Below, piece by piece: positions 1 through 5,681 of a stretch of DNA of 9,561 nucleotides. Where the stretch lies: assembly GCA_947627815.1 (NCBI GenBank), contig CANQXN010000062.1:1-9561 (forward strand), written 5' to 3'. The position numbers were made by a program, and so were the translations under genes. The stretch's first letter is position 1; the number at the start of each line of letters is the position of its first letter. The stretch comes from an uncultured Clostridia bacterium. Lineage in GTDB: Bacteria; Bacillota; Clostridia; Oscillospirales; CAG-272. The notes beneath the pieces were generated by a model that was given only the letters and a program-made list of their open reading frames with translations, searched no databases and was not told where the DNA came from.

Positions 1-109
1 GGCTTTCTCCCGGATCGGTGCTGTCACCGCCGCCGCAGGAAACGAGAACGACGGCAAGCGTCAAAAGCAGGAGCGGGAGCAAAAGAAAAAGCAGAGACTT
101 TTTATTCAT
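1..109 (-). CDS. Putative lipoprotein, N-terminal fragment (runs off left edge)
   Basis: Only the first 36 codons are visible; the gene continues beyond base 1. They encode a textbook lipoprotein signal peptide: a short positive N-terminus (MNKK), a run of Leu/Val residues at about 5-23, then a lipobox LVSC with the Cys at residue 25, followed by a Gly-rich, polar linker (GGGDSTDPGE). The product is therefore expected to be exported by Sec, lipid-modified on that Cys and held on the outer face of the membrane. The mature domain is not visible, so its function cannot be named; a substrate-binding protein or another surface protein is equally possible. The start at 109 has an AAAGGAG site at 122-128 with 12 bases of spacing; an in-frame ATG at 121 abuts that site and is less likely. 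The gap to the ackA stop is 39 bases with no terminator, so co-transcription with ackA is likely. Confidence 0.75.
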   Translation of the reverse strand, partial: MNKKSLLFLLLPLLLLTLAVVLVSCGGGDSTDPGES

Positions 110-148
110 AGGATCAGGCATCTCCTTTCACGGATGCTCCGGCGGCAC

Positions 149-1366
149 TTACAGCCGGGAGACGATGTCGGCGGTATCCTGTGCGATGACGAGTTCCTCG
201 TTGGTCGGGATCAGATAGACAAGCACTTTGGAGTTGTCGGTGGAGAGCTTGACGATGTTGGACTGCCGGAGCATTTTCGCGTTGAGTTCCTTGTCGATTT
301 CGATGCCGAAATAGCTCATGTTGCTGCAGACCACTTCGCGCAGGCGGGGGTTGTTTTCACCGAGGCCGGCGGTAAAGACGATGGCGTCCAGTCCGTCCAT
401 CGCGGCGGTATACGCGCCGATGTATTTCTTGATCTGATAGAAAAGCACTTTGGAGGCAAGATCGCAGACGGCGTATTTGGGGTCGGAAGGGCCGCGCTCG
501 ATGGTGGCCTCAATATCGCGGGAATCGGTGAAGCCGGTAGTACCCAAAAAGCCGCACTTTTTGTTCATAAAGTCGCTCATTTCATCGGGCGTGAATCCGG
601 TTTTGTTCATGATATAGGGGACGATGGCGGGGTCGATGGAACCGCAGCGCGTCCCCATTTCGACGCCGTCAAGCGGCGTAAAGCCCATGGAAGTGTCGAT
701 GCATTTGCCGTCCTTGATCGCGGAAATGGAGGAGCCGTTGCCCAAATGGCAGGTGATGATCTTGGTGCCTTCCACCCGGCCGAGGATCTCGCACATCACC
801 CGGGAAACATAGCGGTGAGAGGTGCCGTGCGCGCCGTACCGGCGGATCTTGTAGGTGTCATACATCTCTTTGGTGATGGGGTAATAGTAAGCCTCTTCCG
901 GCATGGTCTGGTGGAACGCGGTGTCAAAGACCACGACCTGCGGCACCTTCGGCATGACTTCGGTGCAGCCGTAAATGCCCATGAGGTGAGCGCCGGTGTG
1001 CAGGGGCGCAAAATCGCGGCAGAGTTCGAGTTTTTCCAGCACATCGGGGGTGACAAGGCAGCTTTCGGAATAGTAGGGGCCGCCATGCACGATGCGGTGT
1101 CCCACCGCTTCGATTTCGCTCATGTCCTTGATACAGCCGGTTTCTTTATCGGTGAGAGCCGCCACGACATATTTCATGGCCACGGCGTGATTGGGCATTT
1201 CGGCCTTGGTGACCAGCTTTTGCCCGTCAGCGGTCTTGTGTTCGATGACAGAGCCTTCCTGTCCGATGCGTTCGCAGATGCCTTTGGCTTTGAGTTCGCC
1301 GGTGGAAGTTTCGATGAGCTGATACTTCAGGGAAGAGGATCCCGCGTTGACAACAAGTACATTCAT
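149..1366 (-). CDS. ackA: Acetate kinase
   Basis: Acetate kinase interconverts acetyl phosphate + ADP and acetate + ATP in the cytoplasm. In fermenters it is the last, ATP-yielding step of the phosphotransacetylase-acetate kinase route. The 405-residue product has the normal family length and is full length. Visible family signatures are the N-terminal NAGSSSLKYQL phosphate-binding segment, GHRIVHGG, FDTAFHQTMP with its acidic residue, GAHGTSHRYV, HLGNGSSI, the MGFTPLDGVEMGTR segment, TAGLGEN near the C-terminus and PTNEE at 387-391, which carries the conserved catalytic Glu. The start is supported by an AGGAGA site at 1377-1382, 10 bases upstream. A strong sigma-A-like promoter lies about 65 bases upstream. 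No phosphotransacetylase gene is in the window; the next gene downstream is a lipoprotein. A 416-codon reading frame on the opposite strand is a shadow of this gene. Confidence 0.97.
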   Translation of the reverse strand: MNVLVVNAGSSSLKYQLIETSTGELKAKGICERIGQEGSVIEHKTADGQKLVTKAEMPNHAVAMKYVVAALTDKETGCIKDMSEIEAVGHRIVHGGPYYSESCLVTPDVLEKLELCRDFAPLHTGAHLMGIYGCTEVMPKVPQVVVFDTAFHQTMPEEAYYYPITKEMYDTYKIRRYGAHGTSHRYVSRVMCEILGRVEGTKIITCHLGNGSSISAIKDGKCIDTSMGFTPLDGVEMGTRCGSIDPAIVPYIMNKTGFTPDEMSDFMNKKCGFLGTTGFTDSRDIEATIERGPSDPKYAVCDLASKVLFYQIKKYIGAYTAAMDGLDAIVFTAGLGENNPRLREVVCSNMSYFGIEIDKELNAKMLRQSNIVKLSTDNSKVLVYLIPTNEELVIAQDTADIVSRL

Positions 1367-1384
1367 TTCTGTTTTTTCTCCTGA

Positions 1385-1413
1385 TTGACTTTTTTATAAG
1401 GCTGTGTTACAAT
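1385..1413 (+). promoter_or_regulatory. Sigma-A-like promoter, probably for tmcAL
   Basis: On the plus strand, TTGACT (1385-1390) and TACAAT (1408-1413) are separated by 17 bases; each box has one mismatch to consensus. The expected start is near 1420, giving a leader of about 105 bases to the tmcAL ATG. It lies inside the ackA leader, so the two promoters probably cannot be occupied by polymerase at the same time. Confidence 0.6.
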
Positions 1414-1428
1414 AGTTCATATAGAAAT

Positions 1429-1457
1429 ATTATAACGCTCTTTTCCTGTTTTGACAA
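1429..1457 (-). promoter_or_regulatory. Sigma-A-like promoter of ackA
   Basis: On the minus strand, TTGTCA (1452-1457) and a perfect TATAAT (1429-1434) are separated by 17 bases. Transcription should start near 1422, giving a leader of about 55 bases before the ackA ATG. The promoter faces and overlaps the putative tmcAL promoter. Confidence 0.8.
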
Positions 1458-1467
1458 GGGCTATTTT

Positions 1468-1517
1468 GGATTTTTTTCACAAAATCCCCGCTTTTTTATC
1501 TCCCGAAAAGTGGGGAG
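1468..1517 (+). promoter_or_regulatory. Structured leader of tmcAL (terminator-like hairpin and hairpin over the RBS)
   Basis: GGATTTT (1468-1474) can pair with AAAATCC (1481-1487) around a 6-base loop; four bases later comes a run of six T (1492-1497). This resembles a weak intrinsic terminator or attenuator placed before the gene. Further on, CTCCC (1500-1504) can pair with GGGAG (1513-1517), which is part of the purine-rich ribosome binding site. Both stems are short, 7 and 5 base pairs, so a regulatory role is inference only. Confidence 0.3.
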
Positions 1518-1525
1518 GGGGAAGC

Positions 1526-2665
1526 ATGATAAAAATCGGCGTGATCTGTGAATACAATCCCTTTCACAAGGGGCATGAGCGTCTTTTGTCCGCCCTGCGT
1601 TCGGCGTTTGAAGGCGAGGATGCGCTGATCCTCTCCCTGATGAGCGGGAACTATGTGGAGCGCGGCGATTTCGCCGTGCTGCCGAAATATCAGAGAGCCG
1701 CCATGGCGCTTCGCCACGGCAGCGATCTGGTGCTGGAACTGCCCTATCCCTATGCCGGCGCCTGCGGCGAGGTTTTCGCCGCCGCCGGGGTTTCTCTTTT
1801 GACCTCTTTAGGCATGGACGAAATCGCTTTCGGCGCGGAGTGCGGGGACGCCGTGGCTCTTGCCGAAACCGCCGACCGGCTTTTGTCTCCCGCTTTTGAA
1901 CAAGCGCTGGCCGAAGAAAAAAAACGCTGTCCGCAGGCGGCGTTCGCGCCTCTGCGGGCGAAGGTTTTTCGCGCGCTGTACGGCAAGGATCTGCCGATTT
2001 TGCCTAACGATATGTTGGCGCTCGAATATCTCAAAGCCATCAAGCGGCAAAAGGCGCCGCTTGTGCCGCGCGTGATCCCCCGCGCGGGGCAGGAGAGCGC
2101 CGCCGCCGCACGAAACGCCTTTGCGGCGGGCGATTTTGCGGCGCTCTCCTCGCTTGTGCCGGACGATGTAGCGGCGCTTTTAGCAAAGAGCCGCCCCGTG
2201 ACCTTAGACAAGATGGAGAAAGCCTTCTTGGCCTCGCTGCGCCTGGCCGATCCCGCGGGCAAGACATGGGATCAAGTCGCCGACGCGCCTTCTTCCTTGC
2301 TGCGCCGCCTGCAAAAAACGGCGATGTCTGCCGAAAGCCTGGACGAACTCTTGCAAAAGGCGGCGACGAAGAAGTATACTAACGCCCGCATTCGTCGGGC
2401 GCTCTTGTCCTGGACGCTGGGCGTCACGCGGGAGCGGCTGGCCGCGCCGCCCTGTTTCACCCGCCTTTTGGGGGCAAACGAAAAGGGGCGCCGCTATCTC
2501 TCTTCTCTCTCTTTTCCGGTGATCACCCGGGGCGGGGAACAGAACAAATGGGGGTCTCTTGTCGCCGACGCCCTGAATTTTGCCGACCGCGCCGACCGTT
2601 TTTACGCCTTGGCCGATGAAAATCCGCGATTTTTGGCGCCGATTCTTATCGGCGTCGGCACCTGA
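1526..2665 (+). CDS. tmcAL: tRNA(Met) cytidine acetate ligase (YlbM/TmcAL family)
   Basis: TmcAL activates acetate with ATP to acetyl-AMP and transfers the acetyl group to the wobble cytidine (ac4C34) of elongator tRNA-Met. It belongs to the HIGH-motif nucleotidyltransferase superfamily. The 379-residue product shows the family order: GVICEYNPFHKGH with the HxGH-type ATP motif at 14-17, SGNYVERGDFA at 40-50, ELPYPYA at 71-77, FGAECGD at 102-108, PNDMLALEYLKA at 160-171, and the downstream ESAAAAR segment, which matches the family's usual SATAIR position. KYTNARIRRALL and FTRLLGANEKG follow, so the protein is complete, though somewhat shorter than the Bacillus enzyme. The ATG at 1526 is chosen because GGGGAGGGGG lies just before it and the conserved IKIGVI begins there; an upstream in-frame TTG at 1451 would add 25 unrelated residues. 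It is divergent from ackA, which also handles acetate. Confidence 0.93.
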   Translation: MIKIGVICEYNPFHKGHERLLSALRSAFEGEDALILSLMSGNYVERGDFAVLPKYQRAAMALRHGSDLVLELPYPYAGACGEVFAAAGVSLLTSLGMDEIAFGAECGDAVALAETADRLLSPAFEQALAEEKKRCPQAAFAPLRAKVFRALYGKDLPILPNDMLALEYLKAIKRQKAPLVPRVIPRAGQESAAAARNAFAAGDFAALSSLVPDDVAALLAKSRPVTLDKMEKAFLASLRLADPAGKTWDQVADAPSSLLRRLQKTAMSAESLDELLQKAATKKYTNARIRRALLSWTLGVTRERLAAPPCFTRLLGANEKGRRYLSSLSFPVITRGGEQNKWGSLVADALNFADRADRFYALADENPRFLAPILIGVGT

Positions 2666-2734
2666 TCCCCGCTGTCCGTTTTTGCGTTATGCCGCGACCC
2701 ATGGCCGGAATTTTAAAAAAACACGATTTTTCTC

Positions 2735-2764
2735 TTGACAAAAGGACAAAGAAAAGTATATAAT
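2735..2764 (+). promoter_or_regulatory. Perfect-consensus sigma-A promoter
   Basis: TTGACA (2735-2740) and TATAAT (2759-2764) are both exact consensus boxes, separated by 18 bases. The expected start is near 2771, leaving a GC-rich leader of about 60 bases before the ATG at 2830. This predicts strong, housekeeping-type expression of the small downstream gene. Confidence 0.85.
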
Positions 2765-2829
2765 AGAAAAAAGCCGCCGCCAAAGAAGCCAGCAAGGCGC
2801 GGCGCGATCCTCTCGAAAGGAGAACACCC

Positions 2830-3153
2830 ATGGCATATACGGTAGATTCCAATATTGCCGGCAAATACCTGATCTATAAAGATTTGCCGCTGGTGCGGGA
2901 AGGGAATGTCATCTATTACGGCGACATGCAGGACAAATATGTTCTCTGCCTCATGATCCTTTCCTATAAAACGCTGACAACCTCCGGCGGGAAGACGGTG
3001 GAAGTGCCGGATATGATTTTCGGTCAGATCTGGTCCACCGATACCTCCCTGCCCGATACCGAACGCATGGTCAAGCAGTTCGATAAAAAAGGCATGGCGG
3101 AGGCGTTTGATTTCGGCATCACACAGTTAGAACGCTATAACAAAAAGAAGTAA
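2830..3153 (+). CDS. Small protein of unknown function, 107 aa
   Basis: I do not recognise a family. The product is a mixed, soluble-looking protein with no signal peptide, no membrane segment and a Lys-rich tail (YNKKK). It starts with MAYTVDSNIAGKYLIYKDLP, then YYGDMQDKYVLCLMIL, a GGKTVEVPDMIFGQIW segment, and an acidic/basic C-terminal helix-like region. The single Cys is in the hydrophobic stretch near residue 41. The start is well supported: AAAGGAG at 2816-2822 lies 7 bases before the ATG. The gene is a monocistronic unit with its own perfect-consensus promoter and a strong terminator. This arrangement, with codon use like its neighbours, argues for a real, well-expressed gene rather than a chance reading frame. 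Its job is unknown. Confidence 0.85.
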   Translation: MAYTVDSNIAGKYLIYKDLPLVREGNVIYYGDMQDKYVLCLMILSYKTLTTSGGKTVEVPDMIFGQIWSTDTSLPDTERMVKQFDKKGMAEAFDFGITQLERYNKKK

Positions 3154-3162
3154 AAATCCTTT

Positions 3163-3207
3163 CCCGGGATAAGGATTTCTCTTGTCCCGGGCGCTTTTTG
3201 CTTTTTT
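3163..3207 (+). terminator. Intrinsic terminator of the 107-aa gene
   Basis: CCCGGGATAAG (3163-3173) pairs with CTTGTCCCGGG (3181-3191), an 11-bp stem with one wobble and a 7-base loop. It is followed by two T runs (3195-3199 and 3202-3207). Confidence 0.88.
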
Positions 3208-3249
3208 CGCTTTATTTTGCCGCTACCTGAATTTTTTGCGGAAAAATAC

Positions 3250-3278
3250 TTGACAAACCCAAAATAGTGTGATATGAT
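3250..3278 (+). promoter_or_regulatory. Promoter of tRNA-Lys
   Basis: TTGACA (3250-3255) and TATGAT (3273-3278) are separated by 17 bases. The start is expected near 3285. A GGCGCC/GGCGCC inverted repeat (3284-3289 and 3296-3301, loop GAAAGA) would form a hairpin in the short 5' leader of the pre-tRNA, ending 15 bases before the mature 5' end. Confidence 0.82.
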
Positions 3279-3316
3279 AGTGAGGCGCCGAAAGAGGCGC
3301 CCAAAAAGACATATGC

Positions 3317-3392
3317 GCCCCTGTAGCTCAGATGGTAGAGCACTTGACTTTTAATCAAGGTGTCCGGAGTTCGAGTCTCCGCAGGAGCACCA
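3317..3392 (+). tRNA. trnK: tRNA-Lys (anticodon UUU)
   Basis: The gene folds into a full cloverleaf. The D stem is GCTC/GAGC (3326-3329 and 3338-3341). The anticodon stem is CTTGA/TCAAG, with loop CTTTTAA and anticodon TTT at 3350-3352. The variable loop has 5 bases. The T stem is CGGAG/CTCCG with loop TTCGAGT, and the 3' CCA is encoded (3390-3392). The UUU anticodon decodes AAA and AAG lysine codons. One oddity: the acceptor stem GCCCCTG (3317-3323) against CAGGAGC (3382-3388) has a C-A mismatch at pair 3-70, where a T at 3319 would restore pairing. It has its own promoter and terminator, so it is a single-gene transcription unit. Confidence 0.95.
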
Positions 3393-3393
3393 C

Positions 3394-3424
3394 AAAAAAA
3401 CGAGGCAGTTTGCCTCGTTTTTTT
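3394..3424. terminator. Bidirectional intrinsic terminator after tRNA-Lys
   Basis: CGAGGCA (3401-3407) and TGCCTCG (3411-3417) form a perfect stem, flanked by seven A on the left and seven T on the right. The symmetry gives a T run on either strand, so it can end the tRNA transcript (plus) and also transcripts arriving from the minus-strand operon that ends at 3532. Confidence 0.88.
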
Positions 3425-3437
3425 CTGTCTATGGCAG

Positions 3438-3459
3438 GGAGGCATCGGCCTCCTTTTTT
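3438..3459 (+). terminator. Second intrinsic terminator
   Basis: GGAGGC (3438-3443) and GCCTCC (3448-3453) form a 6-bp GC-rich stem with an ATCG loop, followed directly by six T (3454-3459). It is either a back-up terminator for the tRNA or a relic of a lost upstream gene. Confidence 0.7.
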
Positions 3460-3460
3460 A

Positions 3461-3489
3461 TTGACTTTTTCAAACTGCTGTGGTAAAAT
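3461..3489 (+). promoter_or_regulatory. Orphan sigma-A-like promoter (plus strand)
   Basis: TTGACT (3461-3466) and TAAAAT (3484-3489) are separated by 17 bases. It starts immediately after a terminator, a typical position for a new transcription unit. Downstream, however, there is only the antisense strand of the minus-strand operon. A 37-codon frame at 3538-3651 follows but looks like a shadow. Confidence 0.5.
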
Positions 3490-3531
3490 AATTGTATCTT
3501 TACAAAATCTTATCGTTACAATTTGGCAGGG

Positions 3532-3783
3532 TCAGTGATGCCCGTTTCTGGCGTTTTCGGCGTCGTCAAACAAGCGATACCAGGTATCGAGATCGATGAT
3601 GCCGGTGACGGGCAGGCCGATGTTCTGCTGATAGCCGAGAACGGCGTCTAAAGTGTTCTGGCCGTAGATGCCGTCCGGCGTCACCAGTGCGATGGGAACG
3701 CCGGCCTTGAACAGGGTGCGCAGCTGCTGCTGCGCCTCGCGGATGGCGGCCGGTTCGTCCCGTAAATCGAAGGTATTACTCAT
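3532..3783 (-). CDS. Single-module peptidoglycan-binding protein, 83 aa
   Basis: This small protein is essentially one peptidoglycan-binding domain (PG_binding_1 type). It has an N-terminal helix (AIREAQQQLRTLF), then TPDGIYGQNTLDAVLGYQQNIGLPVTGIIDLDTWYRLF. The DGIYGxxTxxAVxxYQ pattern, with GxxDxxTW after it, is the hallmark of the family. Such modules bind cell-wall peptidoglycan, usually next to a catalytic domain, but here no catalytic domain is present and there is no signal peptide. It ends in a short His-rich tail (NGHH). The start has AAAGGAAA at 3794-3801, 10 bases upstream. It lies 51 bases after the SpoIID-like gene, with no terminator between them, and is probably the third gene of the operon. 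It may act together with that larger protein, whose three modules it resembles. Confidence 0.85.
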   Translation of the reverse strand: MSNTFDLRDEPAAIREAQQQLRTLFKAGVPIALVTPDGIYGQNTLDAVLGYQQNIGLPVTGIIDLDTWYRLFDDAENARNGHH

Positions 3784-3834
3784 GATGGGGTCGTTTCCTT
3801 TCTTTTCGTTGGATCAAGCGGGTCAAGGGCGCGG

Positions 3835-5265
3835 TCACGGACTGTCGCTTGCCGCGCCGTTTTCCGGTCCCAATTCATAGCCGGGAAATTGCGCGGGGTG
3901 GCGGATATAGCCCCCGGCGATGGTGTCATACAGGGAGGCGATGTTTTCCCAGGTGGTGACATCCACCACGCCGGTGATCGGCTGGCGGAAGGCGCTCTGA
4001 AAGACAAAGACCGCGTCCCGGGTCGCCTCGTCGAATACGCCGGTCACGGGGATTTCCGGTACTTCCGCATATTCCTGCGCAATGACATTGATGTATTGCT
4101 GGAGATAACGGATATCGTCCCCCTCGCTGCCTAACCGCAGGGTGATGCCGGGGAAGGGGCGGGCGACCATCTCAAAAATGCTCTCGGGCAGGGTGGAAAG
4201 ATCGGCGATATAGACATCGTAGAGCAGTTCCCAGGTGGCAAGATCCACTTCTCCCGTTTCGGGCAGATCCCACGCCCTTTGAAAAGCGGCCACGGCGGCC
4301 TGGGTTTCCTCGCCGTAAATGCCGTCGAGCGGCGGTCGGGGAATGGTGTTGTTGAACTCGGAGAGCGTTTCGAGAAAATACTGAATGATCTCCACCTGCA
4401 GCCCGGTACTGCCCAGCCGCAGGGTGTCCTCAAAGATTTTTTCGACATCCGCGTAGGTCAAGCCCTCGGAAACCACCTCGTTCAGCCGTTTGACGGCGTT
4501 GAAAACATAGATGAGCTTATACCAGGTGGCTTTTCCGACGATGCCGTCCACATCGAGATTGAAGATCTGCTGGAACGCGCGGACAGCGCGGTCGGTGACA
4601 CTGCCGAACACGCCGTCCGGCGGATAGATTTTCGGGATAGAAGGGTAATTGGCCGAGACGCGGTTCAATCGGATCTGGATCTGCCGCACCTCGTTGCCGA
4701 TGGAGCCGTATGCCAAAGGAACGGGCGGCAGGCTCTCGGGAATATCCTGCACCGGCGCGTTCTGCACCAGATTGATGTTATCGCCGTAATACTGCGTGAG
4801 AATATCGTAAGGGCCGAGTCCCTGATTGGCAAGGCTGACAGTACCCCATTGGGAAAGGCCGTTGCAGGTGACGGTGGTGCCGTTGCAGTAACTCGCAAAC
4901 AGCGGCTCTACATTGCCGTCTCTGACAATATAGCTGTTGAAAATCTCGTCGACGATTCTCGAAATGTTCTGAAAAATGTTCCGCCCCTTGATAAAGGATT
5001 GATCCAGCGCCGTGGAATTGGTGATGTCAAAAGGATAGCCCCGCGCCCGGTAGTATTCGGTGTAGACCCGGTTTAAGGCAAAGGAAATCTGGGCGTAGAT
5101 GTTAGCGCGCAGCGCCGCCTCCGGCCAGGTGGGATAGATTTCGCTGGAGGCCACATTTTTGATATATTCGGGAAAGGATACCGTCACATTTTCCGCGTTG
5201 GAGGCCGGCGATCCCATATGGACGGTGATGGTGGCTGGGATAACCGGCAAATTGGCTCCGGTCAT
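3835..5265 (-). CDS. SpoIID/LytB-domain protein with three peptidoglycan-binding modules
   Basis: The 476-residue product has two parts. Residues about 28-170 match the SpoIID/LytB fold: FPEYIKNVASSEIYPTWPEAALRA at 31-54, with Glu42 at the position of the SpoIID catalytic glutamate, and the C-terminal signature GLSQWGTVSLANQGLGPYDI followed by LTQYYG. SpoIID enzymes are lytic transglycosylases that cut glycan strands stripped of stem peptides. Three PG_binding_1 modules follow at about 184-254, 282-352 and 376-446, each with a DGxxGxxTxxAV-like core and a TW near its end. The usual His of the SpoIID signature is replaced here; Cys127 and Cys133 flank NGTTVT. No Sec signal or membrane segment is seen, and the ATG overlaps the upstream stop in an ATGA, so the start is well fixed and translation is probably coupled. 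A role in spore or cell-wall remodelling is inferred, not shown. Confidence 0.88.
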   Translation of the reverse strand: MTGANLPVIPATITVHMGSPASNAENVTVSFPEYIKNVASSEIYPTWPEAALRANIYAQISFALNRVYTEYYRARGYPFDITNSTALDQSFIKGRNIFQNISRIVDEIFNSYIVRDGNVEPLFASYCNGTTVTCNGLSQWGTVSLANQGLGPYDILTQYYGDNINLVQNAPVQDIPESLPPVPLAYGSIGNEVRQIQIRLNRVSANYPSIPKIYPPDGVFGSVTDRAVRAFQQIFNLDVDGIVGKATWYKLIYVFNAVKRLNEVVSEGLTYADVEKIFEDTLRLGSTGLQVEIIQYFLETLSEFNNTIPRPPLDGIYGEETQAAVAAFQRAWDLPETGEVDLATWELLYDVYIADLSTLPESIFEMVARPFPGITLRLGSEGDDIRYLQQYINVIAQEYAEVPEIPVTGVFDEATRDAVFVFQSAFRQPITGVVDVTTWENIASLYDTIAGGYIRHPAQFPGYELGPENGAASDSP

Positions 5266-5651
5266 AAGGTCTGCGCCCCGCTTTCGTTGATGATCGTTTT
5301 CTCCGGCCAGGTGGGCGTGCCTATGTAATCGGGCGTGGCCTGCAAATTGGTCTGTTGGATGGTGACCACATTGGGAAAGACCGGCGCGTCGAGAAATTCG
5401 GTGGATAAAAATCCGATTTTCTCTACCAGAATCCGCACCTGAGCATAGGGGCGTCCCTCCGATCCCGGCGAGAGGGAAAGCGCCAAAGACGGCGTGGGAA
5501 TCTCGATTTCCGAAGTATAGCCGTCCCGGTTGGTGATCTGTTCGCTCAATAAACTTCCGCTGGCGTTATAGACCCGAACGGTCGCGCCGGGGATCAATAA
5601 CACCCCGTCCGCCGTCCGGGCGCTGACTAAAAGATAACCTGAATCAGTCAT
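5262..5651 (-). CDS. Beta-sandwich-like protein (carboxypeptidase-regulatory-like), 129 aa
   Basis: This is the first gene of the three-gene minus-strand unit. Residues about 5-90 read like a carboxypeptidase-regulatory or Ig-like beta-sandwich: GYLLVSARTADG, then LIPGATVRVYNASGSLLSEQ, NRDGYTSEIEIPTPS and YAQVRILVEKIGF. The strand-turn pattern with PGATVRVY and a following T-x-x-x-G-type turn is typical. There is no signal peptide and no catalytic motif, so an adaptor, adhesion or structural role is most likely. The ATG at 5651 is chosen because AAAGGAAGG at 5658-5666 lies 6 bases upstream; the longer open frame extends back into gapA and has no good start. Its TGA stop overlaps the ATG of the SpoIID-like gene, which suggests the two proteins are made in fixed proportion and act together. 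Confidence 0.75.
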   Translation of the reverse strand: MTDSGYLLVSARTADGVLLIPGATVRVYNASGSLLSEQITNRDGYTSEIEIPTPSLALSLSPGSEGRPYAQVRILVEKIGFLSTEFLDAPVFPNVVTIQQTNLQATPDYIGTPTWPEKTIINESGAQTL

Positions 5652-5681
5652 GAAAAACCTTCCTTTCTTTTCTTTACTGTC

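Noticed and set aside
134..1384. A 416-codon open frame on the plus strand opposite ackA
   Set aside because: It mirrors ackA codon phase in GC-rich DNA, has His/Gly/Asp/Val-rich composition with no family motif, and ackA is certain on the other strand.
1451..1525. TTG-initiated N-terminal extension of tmcAL
   Set aside because: The extra 25 residues are unlike the family, have no ribosome binding site, and cover the ackA promoter and leader hairpin; the ATG at 1526 has a strong site.
2635..2656. A 9-bp hairpin with one wobble at the 3' end of tmcAL, considered as its terminator
   Set aside because: It lies within the last codons and no T run follows directly; the nearest T run is about 25 bases away. 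I could not identify a convincing tmcAL terminator.
3284..3301. GGCGCC inverted repeat before tRNA-Lys considered as a mobile-element end or attachment site
   Set aside because: It sits at the expected transcript start and is best explained as a pre-tRNA leader hairpin; no matching copy or integrase gene is in the window.
3538..3651. A 37-codon plus-strand frame after the orphan promoter
   Set aside because: It lies wholly opposite the 83-aa gene, has only a weak AGGG before the ATG, and has no recognisable product; kept only as a note under the antisense finding.
4279..5076. A 265-codon plus-strand frame opposite the SpoIID-like gene
   Set aside because: It has no ribosome binding site or recognisable domain and is a reverse-strand shadow of a well-supported gene.
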